Assembly: GCA_934096235.1 (NCBI GenBank)
Contig: CAKOLO010000003.1
Span: 1 to 64,000, forward strand
DNA from: an uncultured Bacilli bacterium
GTDB lineage: Bacteria; Bacillota_I; Bacilli_A; RF39; UBA660
Length of the DNA stretch: 64,000 nt
Direction: 5' to 3'
A model generated the notes under the pieces. It was given only the letters and a program-made list of their open reading frames with translations, was not told the origin of the DNA and did no database searches. The position numbers were made by a program, and so were the translations under genes. Positions 1 to 9,237 of the stretch are shown here, in pieces; the stretch's first letter is position 1; each line of letters opens with the position of its first letter.

Positions 1-66
1 TACCGAACAGAGAAGTTAAGCACTTTAACGGCGAAAATAGTGTAAGCGAAGATAGCAAGTTGCCAA
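1..66 (+). rRNA. rrf: 5S ribosomal RNA, 3' part only
   Basis: The first 66 bases match the 3' half of a bacterial 5S rRNA: the conserved stretch beginning taccgaaca, then agaagttaagc, then a closing strand ending near gttgcca. The 5' half lies outside the window. A long T run from about 67 to 86 follows and probably ends the rRNA transcript. An rRNA operon presumably lies just upstream. Confidence 0.85.
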
Positions 67-94
67 TTTTTTTTTGCTTTTTTTTATAATATGC

Positions 95-123
95 TTGAAT
101 TTACTTATTTTATTTGTTATAAT
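95..123 (+). promoter_or_regulatory. Promoter of tRNA-His
   Basis: A -35 box TTGAAT (95-100), a 17-bp spacer and a -10 box TATAAT (118-123) preceded by TGT (extended -10). The predicted start, near 130, lies just before the tRNA at 136. Confidence 0.7.
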
Positions 124-135
124 ACTTCTTGCAAT

Positions 136-212
136 GGCGCAATTGGTGAAGTGGTTAACACGGCGGATTGTGGTCCCGTTATGCGTGGGTTCGATTCCCA
201 CATTGCGCCCCA
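136..212 (+). tRNA. tRNA-His, anticodon GTG
   Basis: A full cloverleaf can be drawn. G-1 is encoded at 136. The acceptor stem is 137-143 with 202-208, and the T stem is 185-189 with 197-201 around ttcgatt. The anticodon GTG is at 170-172 in a loop opened by TT, and CCA is encoded at 210-212. The extra G-1 facing C73 (209) is the known identity mark of tRNA-His. One A-C mismatch (167/175) closes the anticodon stem. The gene sits between the 5S rRNA and its own terminator. Confidence 0.93.
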
Positions 213-222
213 TATTTAAAAT

Positions 223-243
223 TAGCCTTTTGGGCTTTTTTTA
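223..243 (+). terminator. Terminator of tRNA-His
   Basis: A short hairpin, AGCC (224-227) with GGCT (233-236), followed by a run of seven T. Confidence 0.65.
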
Positions 244-317
244 TTTTCTTAAATTTATTTTTAAAATTTCACAATTTATTAACATTTTAGTATTATTATT
301 TATATTGAGGTGAAAAA

Positions 318-1511
318 ATGAAAAAAGAAAATTTTAATAATGATTACAAAAAAACAAAAAATAATTCTATAACTAAGTTGTCTAATAATTCTAGTCATCT
401 TGAAATAGATTCAAATACTGGTTTTGATTCTTCTACTAACGATGCTCCAACTGTTATAAAAAAATCTTTATTTGACAGTAAATGTTTTGTTTCTTCTGTC
501 ATTACATTTATTGTATGTTTATGCTTTTTTGGTTTGTTTTATAATTTTTATTTAAAAAACTTGGTTGTTGAAACGACTAAAACAATTAAAGATGTTACTG
601 TAACTGATAGTGGAATTGCTGATGCTGTTGAGAAAGTTTATGATTCTGTTGTCACTGTTAAGAATTATGTTAGAAATCAATTATATTCTACAGGTAGTGG
701 TTTTGTTTTTAAAACTGATGATAAGTATAGTTATATTTTGACTAATTATCATGTTATTAATGGTGGCAATGAAGTTTCAGTTGTTTTTACTAATAACAAA
801 GAAGAGAGCGTTAACGTTGTAGGTTATGATGAATATTCTGATATTGCTGTTTTATCAGTTGACAAATCCTTGATACTTTCTACTGCACAAATTGGCAGCA
901 GTATTGATACAAGAATAGGTGATACAACTTTTGCAGTTGGTACCCCAGTTGATTCAAGTGTTTATTCTTGGAGTGTTACTAGAGGAATATTAAGTGGAAA
1001 AGATAGAATGGTTCAAGTTGATAATTATATTATGAGTGTTTTGCAAACTGATACTGCAATTAACTCTGGAAATAGTGGTGGTCCATTATGTAATTCAAAT
1101 GGTGAAGTAATCGGTATCACTAATATGAAACTTGCTAGTTCTCAAATAGAAGGTATGGGTTTTGCTATTCCAATTGAAGATGCTATAAAAAATGCTGAAA
1201 CTATTATCAGTGGTAAAAAGATTAATCGTCCATATTTAGGTGTAAGTATTTATGATAGTAATAATTATTTTAATAATGATTCTGGTGTTTATATTGAGTC
1301 TGTTGAAAAAAATGGTGCTGCAGATAAAGCTGGATTAAAGAGTGGCGATAAAATTCTTAAAATAAATGATACTGAAATTTCTAATACTTCTTATTTTAGA
1401 TATCAACTATATAAATATAATATTGGCGATAAAATCAAGATTACAATTTTAAGAAATGGAAGTGAAAAAACTTTAACTGTAACTTTAACTGGTAGTGGAG
1501 AAAAAAATTAG
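318..1511 (+). CDS. htrA: HtrA/DegP-type membrane-anchored serine protease
   Basis: A 397-residue S1C protease for envelope protein quality control. The N-terminal ~55 residues are Asn/Ser/Lys-rich and cytoplasmic, followed by one membrane span (about 56-76). The trypsin-like domain lies outside the cell and carries the triad H145 (NYHVING), D175 (SDIAVLS) and S253 (GNSGGPL). A single PDZ domain occupies about 300-395 (YLGVSIYD... to a VTLTG end). This matches Gram-positive HtrA/YkdA length and layout. The start has a GAGGTG ribosome site seven bases upstream. It is transcribed alone and closed by a strong terminator. Confidence 0.93.
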   Translation: MKKENFNNDYKKTKNNSITKLSNNSSHLEIDSNTGFDSSTNDAPTVIKKSLFDSKCFVSSVITFIVCLCFFGLFYNFYLKNLVVETTKTIKDVTVTDSGIADAVEKVYDSVVTVKNYVRNQLYSTGSGFVFKTDDKYSYILTNYHVINGGNEVSVVFTNNKEESVNVVGYDEYSDIAVLSVDKSLILSTAQIGSSIDTRIGDTTFAVGTPVDSSVYSWSVTRGILSGKDRMVQVDNYIMSVLQTDTAINSGNSGGPLCNSNGEVIGITNMKLASSQIEGMGFAIPIEDAIKNAETIISGKKINRPYLGVSIYDSNNYFNNDSGVYIESVEKNGAADKAGLKSGDKILKINDTEISNTSYFRYQLYKYNIGDKIKITILRNGSEKTLTVTLTGSGEKN

Positions 1512-1517
1512 TTATTT

Positions 1518-1553
1518 AAGCTCAAGTATTTATTGCTTGAGCTTTTGTTTTAT
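1518..1553 (+). terminator. Terminator of htrA
   Basis: Hairpin GCTCAAG (1520-1526) with CTTGAGC (1536-1542), followed by a T-rich tract. Confidence 0.85.
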
Positions 1554-1597
1554 AATATTTTTTATTATTGATATTGCTATATTTTTCTTTTAATTGT

Positions 1598-1606
1598 TGT
1601 TATAAT
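1598..1606 (+). promoter_or_regulatory. Extended -10 promoter of the ABC pair
   Basis: TGTTATAAT, an extended -10 element with no clear -35 box. It lies 49 bp before the first ABC gene, between the htrA terminator and the ribosome site AAGGGAG. Confidence 0.6.
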
Positions 1607-1654
1607 GTTATATATATGATATAAAAAAATATATTTTATTATAAGGGAGAAAAT

Positions 1655-3871
1655 ATGTTAGAGTTAAAAAATGTATCTAAGTTTTATTCTAATAATGGAA
1701 TGATTTCAACTGGATTCACTCGTATTTCTTTAAGATTTAATTTGGGTGAGTTTGTTGCGATTACTGGAGAAAGTGGTAGTGGCAAAAGTACTCTTTTAAA
1801 TGTTATTAGTGGACTTGATTCTTATGAAGAAGGTGAAATGTTCATCAATGGTAAAGAAACAAGCCATTATACTGAGAAAGATTATGAGATTTATAGAAGA
1901 AAATATGTAGGAAATATATTTCAAAATTTTAATTTAGTTAATAGTTATACTGTTTATCAAAATATTGAGTTAGTTCTTTTATTAAATGGTAAAGATAAAA
2001 AAGTTATAAAAGAACAAGTAAATTCTTTGATAAACCAAGTAGATTTATATAAGTATAGAAATACGAAGGTTTCAAAATTATCTGGAGGTCAAAAACAAAG
2101 AGTTGCGATAGCTCGTGCTTTAGCTATGAATACTCCAATAATACTTGCGGATGAACCTACTGGCAATTTAGATAAAAAATCTAGTGAAAGTGTTTTAAAA
2201 TTACTACATGATATATCTAAGGATAAACTTGTTATTGTCGTTACACATAATTATGAACAAGTTGAGAAATATGTAACTAGAAAAATCACTATGAATGATG
2301 GAAAAATTCTTGAAGATAAAAAAATAAAAGATTATGAGAAAGTAGAAAACGTTCAAGAAAATAGCTTTAGTGATATTAAGTGGAAAAATAAAGTAAGCTT
2401 AGGAATACGTAATGCATTTAATATTCCATCTAAACTATTCTTGGTAACTGCTGTATATTTTTTTATAGTTATTTCTATATTTGGAGCTTATTCTGCATTT
2501 GAAAAATTTCAATATGAAATATCTAATGAAGGAGTTAATGCTTTTTTTACTAATACTAGTGATAAGAGAATAGTAATTAAAAAGAAAGATAAAAGTAGTA
2601 TTAATGAAAATGATTACAAAAAGATTAGTAATCTGAAAAATGTAGATTCTATTGTTAAAAGTGATGTACTTTTAGATGAAAAAATTAGTATATCCTCAAA
2701 TGAATTTATGAGTTTTTATGGAACTGTTTCTAATATAAGTAATATAGACACTGTTTTATATGGAAAAATGCCAAGTAATGATGATGAAATTGTTTTAGGA
2801 TTGTATGAGGATGATTATTATTTAGAATATGAAGGACAAAGAGAAAAAATCTTAAATCATATTTTCTCTATAGATACAAATAATGGTGATGAGAAAAAGG
2901 TTAAAGTTGTTGGTTTAACAAAGAGTGATAGTAAATATGCATACTCATCGACTGAATTTTATGTTACTGATAATCTATTTTATAAATTAAGTGATAATAT
3001 TATTAAAAACTATACTAAAATTAGTTATAAATTTGAAGAATTATATGGAGAATCTAGTTTAGATTACATTGATGGTGAAATAATACCAAGTGATAAAGTT
3101 GAGGCTGGTAAAGTTGTTATACCTGGCTCTTGGCAAAGTCAATGTGATAACTATAATTGTAAGAATTATAGATTAAAAGTAAACGTTAATAATTTATATA
3201 AGAAATTTGATAAAGAATTTGTTGTATTAAATAGTTATGATTCTAAAACACTAGAAAAATTAACTGGCTATAAATATGATAAGTATAATAATGCAATATT
3301 TATAAATACTAATGATTACAATTCTTTATATGTTAACGATTATTATCAAAGTAGTGTATTTATTAAAAATGTTAAAAATGTTAGAGAAACAATTAATTCA
3401 ATTGAGGAACTAGGATATACTACATTGTATATGCCTGATGTTTTAAATAACTTTGCTAGTGATAGTATAGCGGGTCTTAAAATAGTAAAGATGTTAGTAT
3501 TAGTAATTTTATTTATAACTTTATTTTTTATTTCATATTTTATAATACAATTGGTTTTTAAATCTAGGAATGTATATTATTCAATACTTAGAATTCTTGG
3601 TTCTTCACTTAAATGTACTAAGTCACTTTTAAATATTGAGTTATTAACACTTGCTCATTTAGCATACTTTATATTTATTATGTTTTTATTATTTATAAAA
3701 AGTTCCGTAGTAAATATGCCTTTATTAAAAGATTTATCTACATACATGACTTTAAATAATTATTTTATTTTATATATTGTATTGTTAATGATGTCTTTAT
3801 TTATTACGTTTAGATATTCAAGAAAGTTGTTTAAAGATTCAGTTATGAATACATATAGAGAAGAGGTGTAG
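1655..3871 (+). CDS. ABC transporter, ATPase fused to FtsX/MacB-type permease (1)
   Basis: A 738-residue protein with ATPase and permease in one chain. The ATPase (about 1-225) has Walker A GESGSGKST (38-46), signature LSGGQKQR and Walker B ILADEPTGNLD, typical of the MacB/LolD branch. A membrane span follows near 255-275, then a large outside domain (about 280-610), then three spans (about 615-730), the usual FtsX-type permease. MacB-like systems act as mechanotransmitters on peptides, lipoproteins or cell-wall enzymes; the substrate here is not visible. The next gene encodes a similar fusion and starts one base after this stop, so the two probably form a heterodimer. Confidence 0.85.
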   Translation: MLELKNVSKFYSNNGMISTGFTRISLRFNLGEFVAITGESGSGKSTLLNVISGLDSYEEGEMFINGKETSHYTEKDYEIYRRKYVGNIFQNFNLVNSYTVYQNIELVLLLNGKDKKVIKEQVNSLINQVDLYKYRNTKVSKLSGGQKQRVAIARALAMNTPIILADEPTGNLDKKSSESVLKLLHDISKDKLVIVVTHNYEQVEKYVTRKITMNDGKILEDKKIKDYEKVENVQENSFSDIKWKNKVSLGIRNAFNIPSKLFLVTAVYFFIVISIFGAYSAFEKFQYEISNEGVNAFFTNTSDKRIVIKKKDKSSINENDYKKISNLKNVDSIVKSDVLLDEKISISSNEFMSFYGTVSNISNIDTVLYGKMPSNDDEIVLGLYEDDYYLEYEGQREKILNHIFSIDTNNGDEKKVKVVGLTKSDSKYAYSSTEFYVTDNLFYKLSDNIIKNYTKISYKFEELYGESSLDYIDGEIIPSDKVEAGKVVIPGSWQSQCDNYNCKNYRLKVNVNNLYKKFDKEFVVLNSYDSKTLEKLTGYKYDKYNNAIFINTNDYNSLYVNDYYQSSVFIKNVKNVRETINSIEELGYTTLYMPDVLNNFASDSIAGLKIVKMLVLVILFITLFFISYFIIQLVFKSRNVYYSILRILGSSLKCTKSLLNIELLTLAHLAYFIFIMFLLFIKSSVVNMPLLKDLSTYMTLNNYFILYIVLLMMSLFITFRYSRKLFKDSVMNTYREEV

Positions 3872-3872
3872 A

Positions 3873-6326
3873 ATGATAAGATTAGAAAATGTTAATAAGT
3901 ATTTTAATAGGCATAAAAAGAATGAACTACATGTTATTAATAATACATCTCTTACTTTAGATGATAAGGGTTTGGTGGCATTACTTGGTCCTTCTGGATG
4001 TGGTAAGACTACATTACTTAATGCAATTGGTGGGCTAGATAAAGTAAATAATGGTAATATATATATAAATGGTGAAAGAATCTCTAAAAGAAATGTTTCT
4101 AAAATTGATAAAATTAGAAATTTAAATATTGGTTATATATTTCAGGATTATTATTTGGTGAATAATTTAACTGTTTTTGATAATGTTGCGTTAGTACTTA
4201 AAATAAATGGTATTAATGATAAAAATGAAATAACTAAAAGAGTGAATTATGTTTTAGATAAAGTTGGTATGTATAGATATAGAAATAAATATGCTAATAT
4301 GTTATCAGGTGGTGAAAGACAAAGAGTTGGAATTGCTAGAGCTATAGTAAAGGATCCAAGTATAATTATTGCTGATGAGCCTACTGGTAATTTGGATTCT
4401 AAAAATACTATAGAGGTTATGAATATTATTAAAGCTATATCTAAAGATAGATTAGTTATACTAGTTACACATGAGACTGAACTTGCTGATTTTTATACTT
4501 CTAGAATATTAAAAATAGAAGATGGAAAAATAATTGAAGATGTAGTTAATGAACATAATAATGAACTTGATTATAAATTAGAGAATAAAATATATCTTAA
4601 AGATATAGATAAGCATAATGTGTTGGGTGATGAAAATCTTAATATTAATTATTATAGTGATAATGATGAAAGAATAAATATTACTCTAGTAGTAAGGAAT
4701 GAAAATATATATATAAAGAGTAATAATAAAATTGAAATTATTGATAATAGTTCTAGTATAGAATTAGTAGATGATCATTATAAAAAGATATCTAAAAATA
4801 TATATCAAGAATATCAATTTGATTTTAATAATGTTATAAATAAAGATATTAAGAAGAAATATACTTCTATATTTAATCCAATCACCTTAATTAAAAATGG
4901 ATTTAATAAAGTGATTAATTATTCTATTGTTAAGAAATTATTATTGGTCGGGTTCTTTTTATCGGGTGTTTTCATAACATATTCTGTTTCATCTTTATAT
5001 GGTATTAATAATATACAAGATAAAAATTTTGTTACTATGAATAAAAATTATTTAGTTATTGATTCTCCTAAGTTAAATGTTGATAATTTTTTAAAATATG
5101 AAAAAGATGAAAATGTAAATTATATATTACCTGGTACTAGTTTAGTTTCATTTAAAATAGAATATAATGACTATTATCAAAGTATGAATTATAGTGATTA
5201 CATAACTGGTTCTATGTCAAGTATAAATATGATAAATGAAAAAGATATAGTAATTGGTAGAATGCCTAGTAATTCTAAAGAAATTGTTATAGATCAACTT
5301 GTATTTAATAATTATTATAATAATATGTACCCTATAATGTTAGGTATTAATTCTCCTGAAAATTTATTTAATAGAAAACTTTCAGTTGGTAAGATAGATG
5401 ACTTTGAAATAGTTGGTGTTGTTGCTAAGGGTAGTCCATCAATATATATTAGTGAGAATGAATTTGTAAATATTATATATAATACTGATGTTTATAAAAA
5501 TTATGATGATCTTGGTGACGATATGAGTTATTATATGTCATATGATACAGTTGAAACTACTAGTAATGTTTCTTTATATGATATTGATTTGTTTAAAAAA
5601 GAAGTAGATGTTAAAAATAAAAATATTCCTAAAGATTATGAAGTCATTGTAAATGAAAAATATAAAGATTTATATGAACTAAATAAAGAAGTTGATACTA
5701 AAGTAAATGGTAAGAAACTTAAGGTAGTTGGTTACTATAAAAGTGATGATATTGAATATATGCTTACAAATAATAATACTATTAAGTATGATATTGTATC
5801 TAAGGGTAAAGATTTATATTTAAGTGTCAAAGATAAAAACAAAGCTCTAAAAGATTATAGAAGTATTGGTTTAAATATTAAGGATTCATATACATATTCA
5901 AAAGATAAATATATTAAAGATAGGACTGAATCTATGGCATCTACTCTTATATTTAGCGTAATAGTTTTAATAATATCATTAATAGAAATATATTTAATGA
6001 TGAGGTCTTCTTTCTTGTCAAGAATTAAAGAAGTAGGTATATATAGGGCTATTGGTATGAAGAAAATTGATATTTATAAAATGTTTACTGGTGAAATTAT
6101 AGCTATTAGTACAATTGGAAGTATGACTGGTGTGTTATTTTCATCATATATAATATATCAGTTAACTACAGTTAGTTATTATGCTAATAAGTTTTTAGTG
6201 AATTGGTATACAATTTTAACTATAATAATTATTGTATATTTATTTAATTTATTGGTTGGTTTATTACCTTGTGCTTTAACTCTTAGAAAGACACCTGCTG
6301 AAATTATGAGTAGAAATGATATTTAA
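3873..6326 (+). CDS. ABC transporter, ATPase fused to FtsX/MacB-type permease (2)
   Basis: An 817-residue partner of the preceding gene with the same order of parts. The ATPase has Walker A GPSGCGKTT (39-47), signature LSGGERQR and Walker B IIADEPTGNLD. A charged linker (about 235-340) follows, then a span near 350-370, a large outside domain, and three C-terminal spans with the FtsX-family motif EVGIYRAIGMKKIDIYKMF and the ending LRKTPAEIMS. The one-base spacing and shared ribosome site GAGGTG point to co-translation. Antimicrobial-peptide resistance or cell-wall remodelling are possible roles by family analogy only. No sensor-kinase genes sit beside it. Confidence 0.85.
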   Translation: MIRLENVNKYFNRHKKNELHVINNTSLTLDDKGLVALLGPSGCGKTTLLNAIGGLDKVNNGNIYINGERISKRNVSKIDKIRNLNIGYIFQDYYLVNNLTVFDNVALVLKINGINDKNEITKRVNYVLDKVGMYRYRNKYANMLSGGERQRVGIARAIVKDPSIIIADEPTGNLDSKNTIEVMNIIKAISKDRLVILVTHETELADFYTSRILKIEDGKIIEDVVNEHNNELDYKLENKIYLKDIDKHNVLGDENLNINYYSDNDERINITLVVRNENIYIKSNNKIEIIDNSSSIELVDDHYKKISKNIYQEYQFDFNNVINKDIKKKYTSIFNPITLIKNGFNKVINYSIVKKLLLVGFFLSGVFITYSVSSLYGINNIQDKNFVTMNKNYLVIDSPKLNVDNFLKYEKDENVNYILPGTSLVSFKIEYNDYYQSMNYSDYITGSMSSINMINEKDIVIGRMPSNSKEIVIDQLVFNNYYNNMYPIMLGINSPENLFNRKLSVGKIDDFEIVGVVAKGSPSIYISENEFVNIIYNTDVYKNYDDLGDDMSYYMSYDTVETTSNVSLYDIDLFKKEVDVKNKNIPKDYEVIVNEKYKDLYELNKEVDTKVNGKKLKVVGYYKSDDIEYMLTNNNTIKYDIVSKGKDLYLSVKDKNKALKDYRSIGLNIKDSYTYSKDKYIKDRTESMASTLIFSVIVLIISLIEIYLMMRSSFLSRIKEVGIYRAIGMKKIDIYKMFTGEIIAISTIGSMTGVLFSSYIIYQLTTVSYYANKFLVNWYTILTIIIIVYLFNLLVGLLPCALTLRKTPAEIMSRNDI

Positions 6327-6328
6327 TC

Positions 6329-6357
6329 TAGACAAAATAATATTTTTGTGTTAAAAT
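6329..6357 (+). promoter_or_regulatory. Promoter of the metG T-box transcript
   Basis: A -35 box TAGACA (6329-6334), a 17-bp spacer and a -10 box TAAAAT (6352-6357) preceded by TGT. The start is predicted near 6364. Confidence 0.65.
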
Positions 6358-6363
6358 CAGTTG

Positions 6364-6560
6364 TAATTGATGAAGAAGGAAAGAGATAGATATCTAATTT
6401 AAAGAGAGTTAGTGGTTGGTGGAAACTAATATGAAGATACTTGAAAATGGTTCTGGAGTCGAATCGTTATTCGCGTTAAGAATATTAAGATGCATGATAA
6501 GTCATGAATTAAGGTGGTACCGCGGCATTAGTCGTCCTTAGTTTATGGCTTTTTTATTTT
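6364..6560 (+). promoter_or_regulatory. T-box leader controlling metG
   Basis: A leader that senses uncharged tRNA-Met. The stem I signature (agagagttagtggttggtgg region) lies about 6400-6425. The T-box sequence TTAAGGTGGTACCGCGG is at 6509-6525. The terminator is a 14-bp stem (6501-6514 with 6536-6549, two or three wobbles) followed by a T run; its 5' arm overlaps the T-box, so the two structures exclude each other. The likely specifier codon is ATG at 6447-6449, chosen by its place before the closing of stem I and by the gene downstream. Confidence 0.9.
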
Positions 6561-6571
6561 AGGAGGGAAAA

Positions 6572-8104
6572 ATGGAAAAAGAAAAATTTTATATAACAAC
6601 GCCGATATATTATCCAAGTGCTGATTTTCATATTGGACATTGTTATACAACTATTGTTGCTGATGCTATTGCTCGTTATAAAAGATTAAAGGGTTATGAT
6701 GTGTTTTTTCAAACTGGAACAGATGAGCATGGGCAAAAAATTGAAAAGAAGGCAGAAGATGCACATGTTACACCAATAGAATATGTAAATCCAATTGTTG
6801 AGAACGCTAAGGATTTATGGAATAAACTTGGTATTTCATATGATTATTTTTTAAGAACTACTGATGAAGAACATGTTAAGGCTGTACAAGCTATATTTAA
6901 AGAAATGTATGATAAAGGTGATATTTATAAAGGAGAATATAAAGGTCTTTATTGTACGCCTTGTGAATCATTTTGGACTGAAAGTCAACTTGATGAAAAT
7001 GGTATGTGTCCTGATTGTCATAGGGAAGTTCATGAAGTAAGTGAGGAAGCATATTTCTTTAGATTATCTAAGTATCAAGATGATTTAGTTAAGTATTATG
7101 AAGAAAATCCTAATTTTATATTACCACTTACTAGAAAAAATGAAATGCTTAATAATTTCATTAAACCTGGTCTTGCTGATTTATGTGTTTCTAGAACATC
7201 ATTTACTTGGGGAATACCTGTTACATTTGATGAAAAACATATTGTTTATGTATGGGTAGATGCTCTTTCTAACTATATTACTTCACTTGGTTATCCAGAT
7301 AGAAATAGCGAAATGTTTAAAAAATATTGGCCAGCTGATTTACATTTAGTTGGTAAAGAAATAGTAAGATTCCATACTATTATATGGCCTTGTATGTGTA
7401 TGAGTTTAGGTATTGATTTACCAAAGCAAGTATTTGGTCATGGATGGTTAATTATAAATGGTGGTAAAATATCTAAGTCACTTGGAAACTATAAAGATCC
7501 AAGAGAATACATTGATACATATGGAGTGGATGCTGTTAGATATTTTGCTTTAAGAGAAGTACCATTTGGTAATGATGGAAACTTTAGTGAAGAAGCATTA
7601 ATAACTAGAACTAATGCTGATTTAGTAAATACACTTGGAAATTTAGTTAATAGAACTATAGCAATGAGTAAAAAATATTTTGAGTCTAAAGTAGAAAATC
7701 CAGGTGTTTATGAAGAAGTAGATGAAGCATTAATTAATTATGCTAAAGAGTTACCTAATTTAGTAGATGAAAAAATGAATTCATTAAAAGTTAATGAAGC
7801 TTTAGAAGATATATTTGAATTATTAAAGAGAAGCAATAAATATATAGATGATACTACTCCTTGGGTACTTGCTAAAGATGAAACTAAGAATGATAGACTT
7901 AGAACAGTACTTTATAATTTACTAGAGTGTATTAGAATATCTGCTATATTATTAAGAGCATATATACCAGGTACAAGTGATAGAATATTTAAAATGTTAA
8001 ATACTAAAAATATTGAATTTGACACTTTAGAGTTTGGAAATTTGGAAACTGATATAACATTAAATGAAGCAGAAATATTATTTAATAGAATAGAAACTAA
8101 ATAG
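6572..8104 (+). CDS. metG: Methionyl-tRNA synthetase
   Basis: Charges tRNA-Met in the cytoplasm. The 510-residue class I enzyme has HIGH at 20-23 and KISKS at 299-303 (a variant of KMSKS). A zinc knuckle with CTPC and CPDC pairs sits near 127-148, followed by the anticodon-binding helical domain. It ends near 510, so it lacks the C-terminal EMAP/Trbp111 tRNA-binding domain of many longer MetG proteins. The ribosome site AGGAGGG lies just upstream, directly after the T-box terminator. Confidence 0.97.
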   Translation: MEKEKFYITTPIYYPSADFHIGHCYTTIVADAIARYKRLKGYDVFFQTGTDEHGQKIEKKAEDAHVTPIEYVNPIVENAKDLWNKLGISYDYFLRTTDEEHVKAVQAIFKEMYDKGDIYKGEYKGLYCTPCESFWTESQLDENGMCPDCHREVHEVSEEAYFFRLSKYQDDLVKYYEENPNFILPLTRKNEMLNNFIKPGLADLCVSRTSFTWGIPVTFDEKHIVYVWVDALSNYITSLGYPDRNSEMFKKYWPADLHLVGKEIVRFHTIIWPCMCMSLGIDLPKQVFGHGWLIINGGKISKSLGNYKDPREYIDTYGVDAVRYFALREVPFGNDGNFSEEALITRTNADLVNTLGNLVNRTIAMSKKYFESKVENPGVYEEVDEALINYAKELPNLVDEKMNSLKVNEALEDIFELLKRSNKYIDDTTPWVLAKDETKNDRLRTVLYNLLECIRISAILLRAYIPGTSDRIFKMLNTKNIEFDTLEFGNLETDITLNEAEILFNRIETK

Positions 8105-8130
8105 ATTGTTTACATACAATCTATTTTTTA
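8101..8130 (+). terminator. Terminator of metG
   Basis: Hairpin AGATTGT (8103-8109) with ACAATCT (8116-8122), followed by six T. It overlaps the metG stop codon. Confidence 0.85.
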
Positions 8131-8194
8131 TGTGTAAAAATTATGTTAATTTACATAAATATAGTGATATGATAAAATTTATATGGTGAAATAT

Positions 8195-8860
8195 ATGAAG
8201 AATAATAAATGTACTGTTTTGAATATGGATACTAATTTTTTAAAAATAATTGCTATTGTGACAATGGTGATTGATCATGTTGGAGTTGTGTTTTTCCCTA
8301 GTAGTTTACTCATGCGTTCTATTGGTAGAATAGCTTTTCCAATATTTACATATTGTTTAATGATTGGATATTTTAATACTCATGATTTAAAAAAGTATAT
8401 ATTAAGATTATTAATGATTGGTATTATTAGTCAGCCTATATATGTGTTTCTTTTTAATACATATACTCCAAATATTATGTTTACATTGATAGCTGAACTT
8501 TTATTATATTATTCACTTGATAAAAAAAAGTGGTTATATATACCTTTTTTGATTTTCATTCCTATATTATTAAAATTTGATTATTCTGTTATATATTTTT
8601 TCTTGGTACCAATATTTTATTATTGTAGAAATAATAAACTTTTATTATTTGTAGTATATATGTTATATTATTTTAATTATGCTGTTGATTCACAAATGTT
8701 TGGTAATATTCCTTCATGTATAACTGTATGTTCTATATTTTCTTTACCATTTATATTATTTAACACAAATATTAAATTAAAATTTAATAAATATATCTTT
8801 TATATATTTTATCCTTTACATTTATTAATACTTTTGATGTTAAAATATATTATTATGTAA
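8195..8860 (+). CDS. TraX-family membrane protein
   Basis: A multi-span membrane protein of about 221 residues. The opening LKIIAIVTMVIDHVGVVFFP, followed by a run of hydrophobic helices, matches the TraX family, known for N-acetylation of F-pilin and common in Firmicutes with unknown targets. The ATG at 8195 is preferred over the one at 8183 because a GGTGA ribosome site lies at 8186-8190, inside the longer reading. An extended -10 (TGATATGAT, 8165-8173) sits just upstream. No conjugation genes are nearby, so acylation of a surface polymer or protein is a guess. Confidence 0.75.
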   Translation: MKNNKCTVLNMDTNFLKIIAIVTMVIDHVGVVFFPSSLLMRSIGRIAFPIFTYCLMIGYFNTHDLKKYILRLLMIGIISQPIYVFLFNTYTPNIMFTLIAELLLYYSLDKKKWLYIPFLIFIPILLKFDYSVIYFFLVPIFYYCRNNKLLLFVVYMLYYFNYAVDSQMFGNIPSCITVCSIFSLPFILFNTNIKLKFNKYIFYIFYPLHLLILLMLKYIIM

Positions 8861-8862
8861 TA

Positions 8863-8904
8863 AACACTACTTGACAATACATAGTAGTAGTGTTATTATT
8901 TTTT
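8863..8904 (+). promoter_or_regulatory. PadR promoter with 9-bp inverted repeat (operator and/or terminator)
   Basis: A -35 box TTGACA (8871-8876), a 17-bp spacer and a -10 box TATTAT (8894-8899) with TGT before it. A perfect inverted repeat, AACACTACT (8863-8871) and AGTAGTGTT (8886-8894), spans the promoter and touches both boxes, as expected for an autoregulatory PadR operator. The same repeat is followed by ATTATTTTTTT and could also end the upstream traX-like transcript. Confidence 0.7.
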
Positions 8905-8916
8905 TGAGGTGGATGA

Positions 8917-9237
8917 ATGGATACACAATTTAAGAAAGGTGTCTTAGAATTGTTGGTACTTATATTTGCATCTAAAAAGGATAGATATGGTTATGAACTT
9001 GTAGAAGAGATTAGTAAAGTAGTTAATGTTAATGAAGGAACTATATATCCAATATTAAAGAGATTAACTAATGAAAATTATTTTGAAACATATCTAAAAG
9101 AATCTTCGGGTGGTCCTAGTAGAAAATATTATAAATTGACAATTCTGGGTGAGAAAAGAAAGAATGATTTATTAGATGAATGGAAGAAATTTGAAAAAAG
9201 TGTTAATACTTTTATAAAGGAGAGTGAGTCTAAGTGA
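8917..9237 (+). CDS. PadR-family transcriptional regulator
   Basis: A 106-residue winged-helix repressor. The motifs LLVLIFASKKDRYGYELVEEI, EGTIYPILKRL and SGGPSRKYYKLT are diagnostic for PadR. It probably represses its own promoter through the inverted repeat upstream. It overlaps the next gene by four bases (GTGA), the usual pairing of PadR with a HAAS/DUF1700 protein in Firmicutes envelope-stress circuits. Confidence 0.93.
   Translation: MDTQFKKGVLELLVLIFASKKDRYGYELVEEISKVVNVNEGTIYPILKRLTNENYFETYLKESSGGPSRKYYKLTILGEKRKNDLLDEWKKFEKSVNTFIKESESK

Noticed and set aside
25..313. Open frames on both strands across the 5S/tRNA-His region
   Set aside because: They run through the tRNA and its terminator and have no ribosome site.
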